64,000 nucleotides of DNA, taken from the NCBI GenBank assembly GCA_018881555.1, contig JACAXG010000164.1:681747-745746 (forward strand). The letters run 5' to 3'. This DNA comes from Amblyornis subalaris. Lineage: Eukaryota > Chordata > Aves > Passeriformes > Ptilonorhynchidae. The notes beneath the pieces are model-generated. The model did not search any database, was not told the origin of the DNA, and saw only the letters and a list, made by a program, of their open reading frames with translations. The position numbers and the translations under genes were made by a program. Positions 62,702 to 64,000 of this stretch are shown here, one piece after another (position 1 is the stretch's first letter; each line of letters begins with the position of its first letter).

Positions 62702-64000
62702 TTTTATGAAGTAGATGACTAGAAAGACTAGGTAAATACTTTTGGAGAAGGTGAGCGGAGTCACTGCAGTGTAATCAGAGAAAGGCTATCTAAAACTGGA
62801 AAAGCTTCTGTTATTTCAGTCCCTTTTCTTCTACTAGCTATTTTCAAGCCCACATTTGACTTTCTAACACTAATTGGAGTATTGACTGACCATATAAATG
62901 CTTGCCCTCATTGTTCTACTCTCACAAATTAACTAGTGAGTGCCTCCAGTTATCTAAATAAGGTGCTGATTGATCGTGTGGAAATAATTAATCAAGCCAG
63001 ACCTGATATGATCTCCAGCCATGTCAGAACTTTCTTTTCTCATTATGCTTACCTAGTGCAGAATTTAAATTTACAGCCTGTGGCAAAAGGTAATGTTTTT
63101 TGAGAGGTTTCTACAAGTCAAACTACAAGGAGGAAGTCAGATTTCATTGTAATAAGACTTTAAATGAGTCCAATTACATTTTAGTTCAAACAGTCTTGTT
63201 TCAAATATTGTTCTGCCTGTCTGACAGCATTTAATAGAAGCCAACACAGAGTTTAGTGCACTGGGGAATAATATGCCAACTTTCCTGCTTGAATCAGTGG
63301 AAGCAAGCGTCCTTAGTGGACAGGCACTTAAATGCATGTAATGCAGAAACTGAAATGCTGTTACAACTGTATTTCTCCTTAACGACAAGTACACATAGTA
63401 AGCAATACAATGCCTTTTGCTGCAGCAACTCATTTATCATGAACAAGCTTACTGTCCTTCACCCTTCACCCGCCCCATGTACACACACTTAAAAAAAGAA
63501 AAAGATCTTTTTAACTGAAAAAGCAGGAGCAGTATACACTATAACTTTGTTCAGCAAAAGATGTTACACTCCCAGTGATCATAAAACATCCTCAGACATC
63601 TGCACGATATCTTAACAAGAAAAGCAAAGCAGAAGTGATCTTCTAAATCATCAAATCCAGACTACTGCGTTGACAAACGGGCACTACTCACTAGTCTTTT
63701 TTGACACACTGTCTCAGTCCTGGCTGGCGCCTCAGCACAGATGTTCTTACAGAGAACTGGAATTACCTAGCTTCTCCTCTCGACACACTAGCATTGAGAC
63801 ATGAGGAGAAAGCTTTTAACAAAGCTGTCATAATCTTATGACAACACAAGGAGTCTGAGAGCTAACTCAGCTACTCCCGCAGTGTAGAAGTGTGCCTTGT
63901 ATTCTACAGCAGTTATACCAGAAGTCTAAAGGCACAAAATCCCAACCTAGACTAACATTAGACATTTGCCCAAACAGTGCAGAATTTCTGCTGCACCCAG
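62702..64000. other. Intron segment to window end, nothing recognised
   Basis: Unique sequence. Open frames at 63137-63492 on the two strands overlap each other and show no domain. Confidence 0.45.

Larger units (their letters stand above)
7382..64000 (-). other. PCDH9: Last intron of PCDH9 (partial, at least 56.6 kb)
   Basis: No other coding exon of PCDH9 could be recognised to the right of 7381, so the rest of the window is inferred to be intron transcribed on the minus strand. Very large introns are known for PCDH9 in vertebrates. Short alternative cassette exons of the tail could be hidden, since a roughly 100-base exon would be hard to see without an alignment. The intron is AT-rich with old repeats and a few islands of higher GC, listed separately. 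Confidence 0.7.

Noticed and set aside
1..64000. CRISPR array, operon, phage or bacterial system
   Set aside because: Repeat families, intron structure, splice signals and base composition are those of a vertebrate nuclear genome; no spaced direct-repeat array with unique spacers is present.

Overview
The window looks like a stretch of bird nuclear genome. It is AT-rich, has almost no long open reading frames, and carries single-base Ns typical of a draft assembly. The avian signature is several CR1 LINE tails, the clearest at 43231-43440, which begins with the repeated ATAGAATC motif of a reversed CR1 3' end. The species cannot be fixed from the sequence.

One protein-coding gene is well supported. 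On the minus strand, 7008-7381 is the last coding exon of a delta-1 protocadherin, best matched to protocadherin-9 (PCDH9). It encodes the final 123 residues of the cytoplasmic tail, ending in EHQL-stop. The exon follows a 49-base uninterrupted polypyrimidine tract and a phase-1 splice acceptor. The 3' UTR runs leftward, probably to about 5130, where AATAAA (minus strand) is followed by a GU-rich element. Everything to the right of 7381 (at least 56.6 kb) is then the last intron of this gene, or an intron of its long isoforms. Everything left of about 5130 is downstream flank.

The flank and intron are mostly unique non-coding DNA holding old mobile-element debris. I could read seven CR1-family or CR1-like pieces, of which five are clear (20450-20580, 22470-22960, 39964-40430, 43231-43440, 55910-56120), one is a short tail (50253-50305) and one is doubtful (28722-28770). 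There are two good MIR-type SINE remnants and one weak one, two ancient palindromic DNA-transposon-like relics (4825-4932, 47765-47940), and one possible LTR fragment on the minus strand (42017-42252). Simple repeats include (AGGGA)n at the left edge, (TTCC)n at 4076-4172, an 18-base G run, a 37-base A run, and scattered AT, CAAA and GT tracts.

No operon, CRISPR array, RNA gene or novel multi-gene system is visible. The items most worth a second look are the regulated-looking terminal exon of PCDH9, a possible antisense terminal exon or LTR at 30927-31260, CpG-containing islands at 60590-61010 and 62290-62490, and a strong 15-bp stem-loop at 31032-31075.
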